A stretch of 6,681 bases of DNA, from NCBI GenBank assembly GCA_944327425.1, contig CALVHJ010000073.1:1-6681 (forward strand), read 5' to 3'. Position numbers and translations under genes: made by a program. Below, piece by piece: positions 6,545-6,681 of the stretch (positions are counted from its first letter, which is position 1; each line of letters begins with the position of its first letter). Origin of the DNA: an uncultured Bacilli bacterium (GTDB lineage Bacteria > Bacillota_I > Bacilli_A > RF39 > UBA660). The notes below the pieces were generated by a model, which was not told the origin of the DNA, made no database searches, and saw nothing but the letters and a program-made list of their open reading frames with translations.

Positions 6545-6574
6545 ATGCGTATCTTAATATTAGTATACGCGTAT
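6545..6574. promoter_or_regulatory. Candidate operator: palindrome and repeated GCGTAT in the promoter
   Basis: ATACGCGTAT (6565-6574) is a perfect 10-bp palindrome that straddles the promoter spacer and the first half of the -10 box. A related ATGCGTAT lies at 6545-6552, so GCGTAT recurs 22 bases away (6547-6552 and 6569-6574), about two helical turns, on the same DNA face. A repressor bound here would block RNA polymerase. CG-containing words are rare in this AT-rich non-coding DNA, which makes chance less likely, but no regulator is identified. Confidence 0.4.
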
Positions 6575-6590
6575 TACGGATATATGTCAA
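6562..6590 (-). promoter_or_regulatory. Near-consensus sigma-A promoter of the surface-protein gene
   Basis: On the minus strand TTGACA (6590-6585), a perfect -35 box, is followed by a 17-base spacer and TATACT (6567-6562). Transcription should start near 6555, giving a leader of about 78 bases before the ATG at 6477. This is the strongest promoter in the window and suggests high expression unless it is repressed. Confidence 0.88.
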
Positions 6591-6620
6591 TACTCTTTTT
6601 ACGAACATTAAGTTTAAATT

Positions 6621-6652
6621 TAAGTTCCCGTTTAAATGATTATGGGAATTTA
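6621..6652. repeat. Inverted repeat upstream of the surface-protein promoter
   Basis: TAAGTTCCC (6621-6629) faces GGGAATTTA (6644-6652) across a 14-base spacer. The arms pair over 9 bp with one G-T step. No T-run follows on either strand, so it is not a convincing terminator. It lies about 30 bases upstream of the -35 box and could be a binding site or the remains of a hairpin from a gene beyond the right edge. A direct repeat TTAAGTT (6608-6614 and 6620-6626, 12-base period) sits between it and the promoter. Confidence 0.45.
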
Positions 6653-6681
6653 GTCATAAAAACTATATTTCGTAATAATTA

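Overview
The window comes from an AT-rich, Gram-positive-type bacterial chromosome, most likely an uncultured gut-type member of the Bacilli (Bacillota or a close relative). Three points support this. The genes are ones that sit near each other in Bacillus (spoVB, comN, rel, dtd, then an Asp-specific T-box as found ahead of hisS-aspS). A T-box leader is present. The large surface-protein family at the right end is one I associate with such genomes. Three genes end in TGA, so the standard bacterial code applies and not the Mycoplasma code.

Left edge (1-309, minus strand): a well-formed sigma-A promoter drives a complete T-box leader that ends in its own terminator. The specifier triplet (GAC) and the bulge that reads the tRNA discriminator base (UGGC) both point to tRNA-Asp. 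The regulated gene, probably hisS and/or aspS, lies off the left end.

Centre (326-3796, minus strand): four tightly packed genes in transcription order comN, rel, dtd and an unrecognised 198-residue gene. Each of the three junctions is a 4-base ATGA overlap, so this is one translationally coupled operon. Rel makes the alarmone (p)ppGpp, Dtd removes D-amino acids from mis-charged tRNA, and ComN is a small regulator family known from competence control. The Rel hydrolase motif is degraded while its synthetase motifs are intact.

The divergent gap (3797-3892) holds back-to-back promoter-like sequences. To its right, on the plus strand, lies a 12-helix SpoVB/MOP-family flippase (3893-5185). It converges on a minus-strand gene for a secreted or membrane-anchored surface protein (5182-6477), and the two stop codons share one TTAA. 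The surface-protein gene has a near-consensus promoter containing a perfect 10-bp palindrome, and its 3' part is clearly richer in GC than its neighbours.

I found no mobile element, CRISPR array, tRNA or rRNA gene, and no clear new multi-gene system. The observations most worth a second look are the altered Rel hydrolase site, the unknown gene coupled to dtd, and the palindrome-controlled surface protein.
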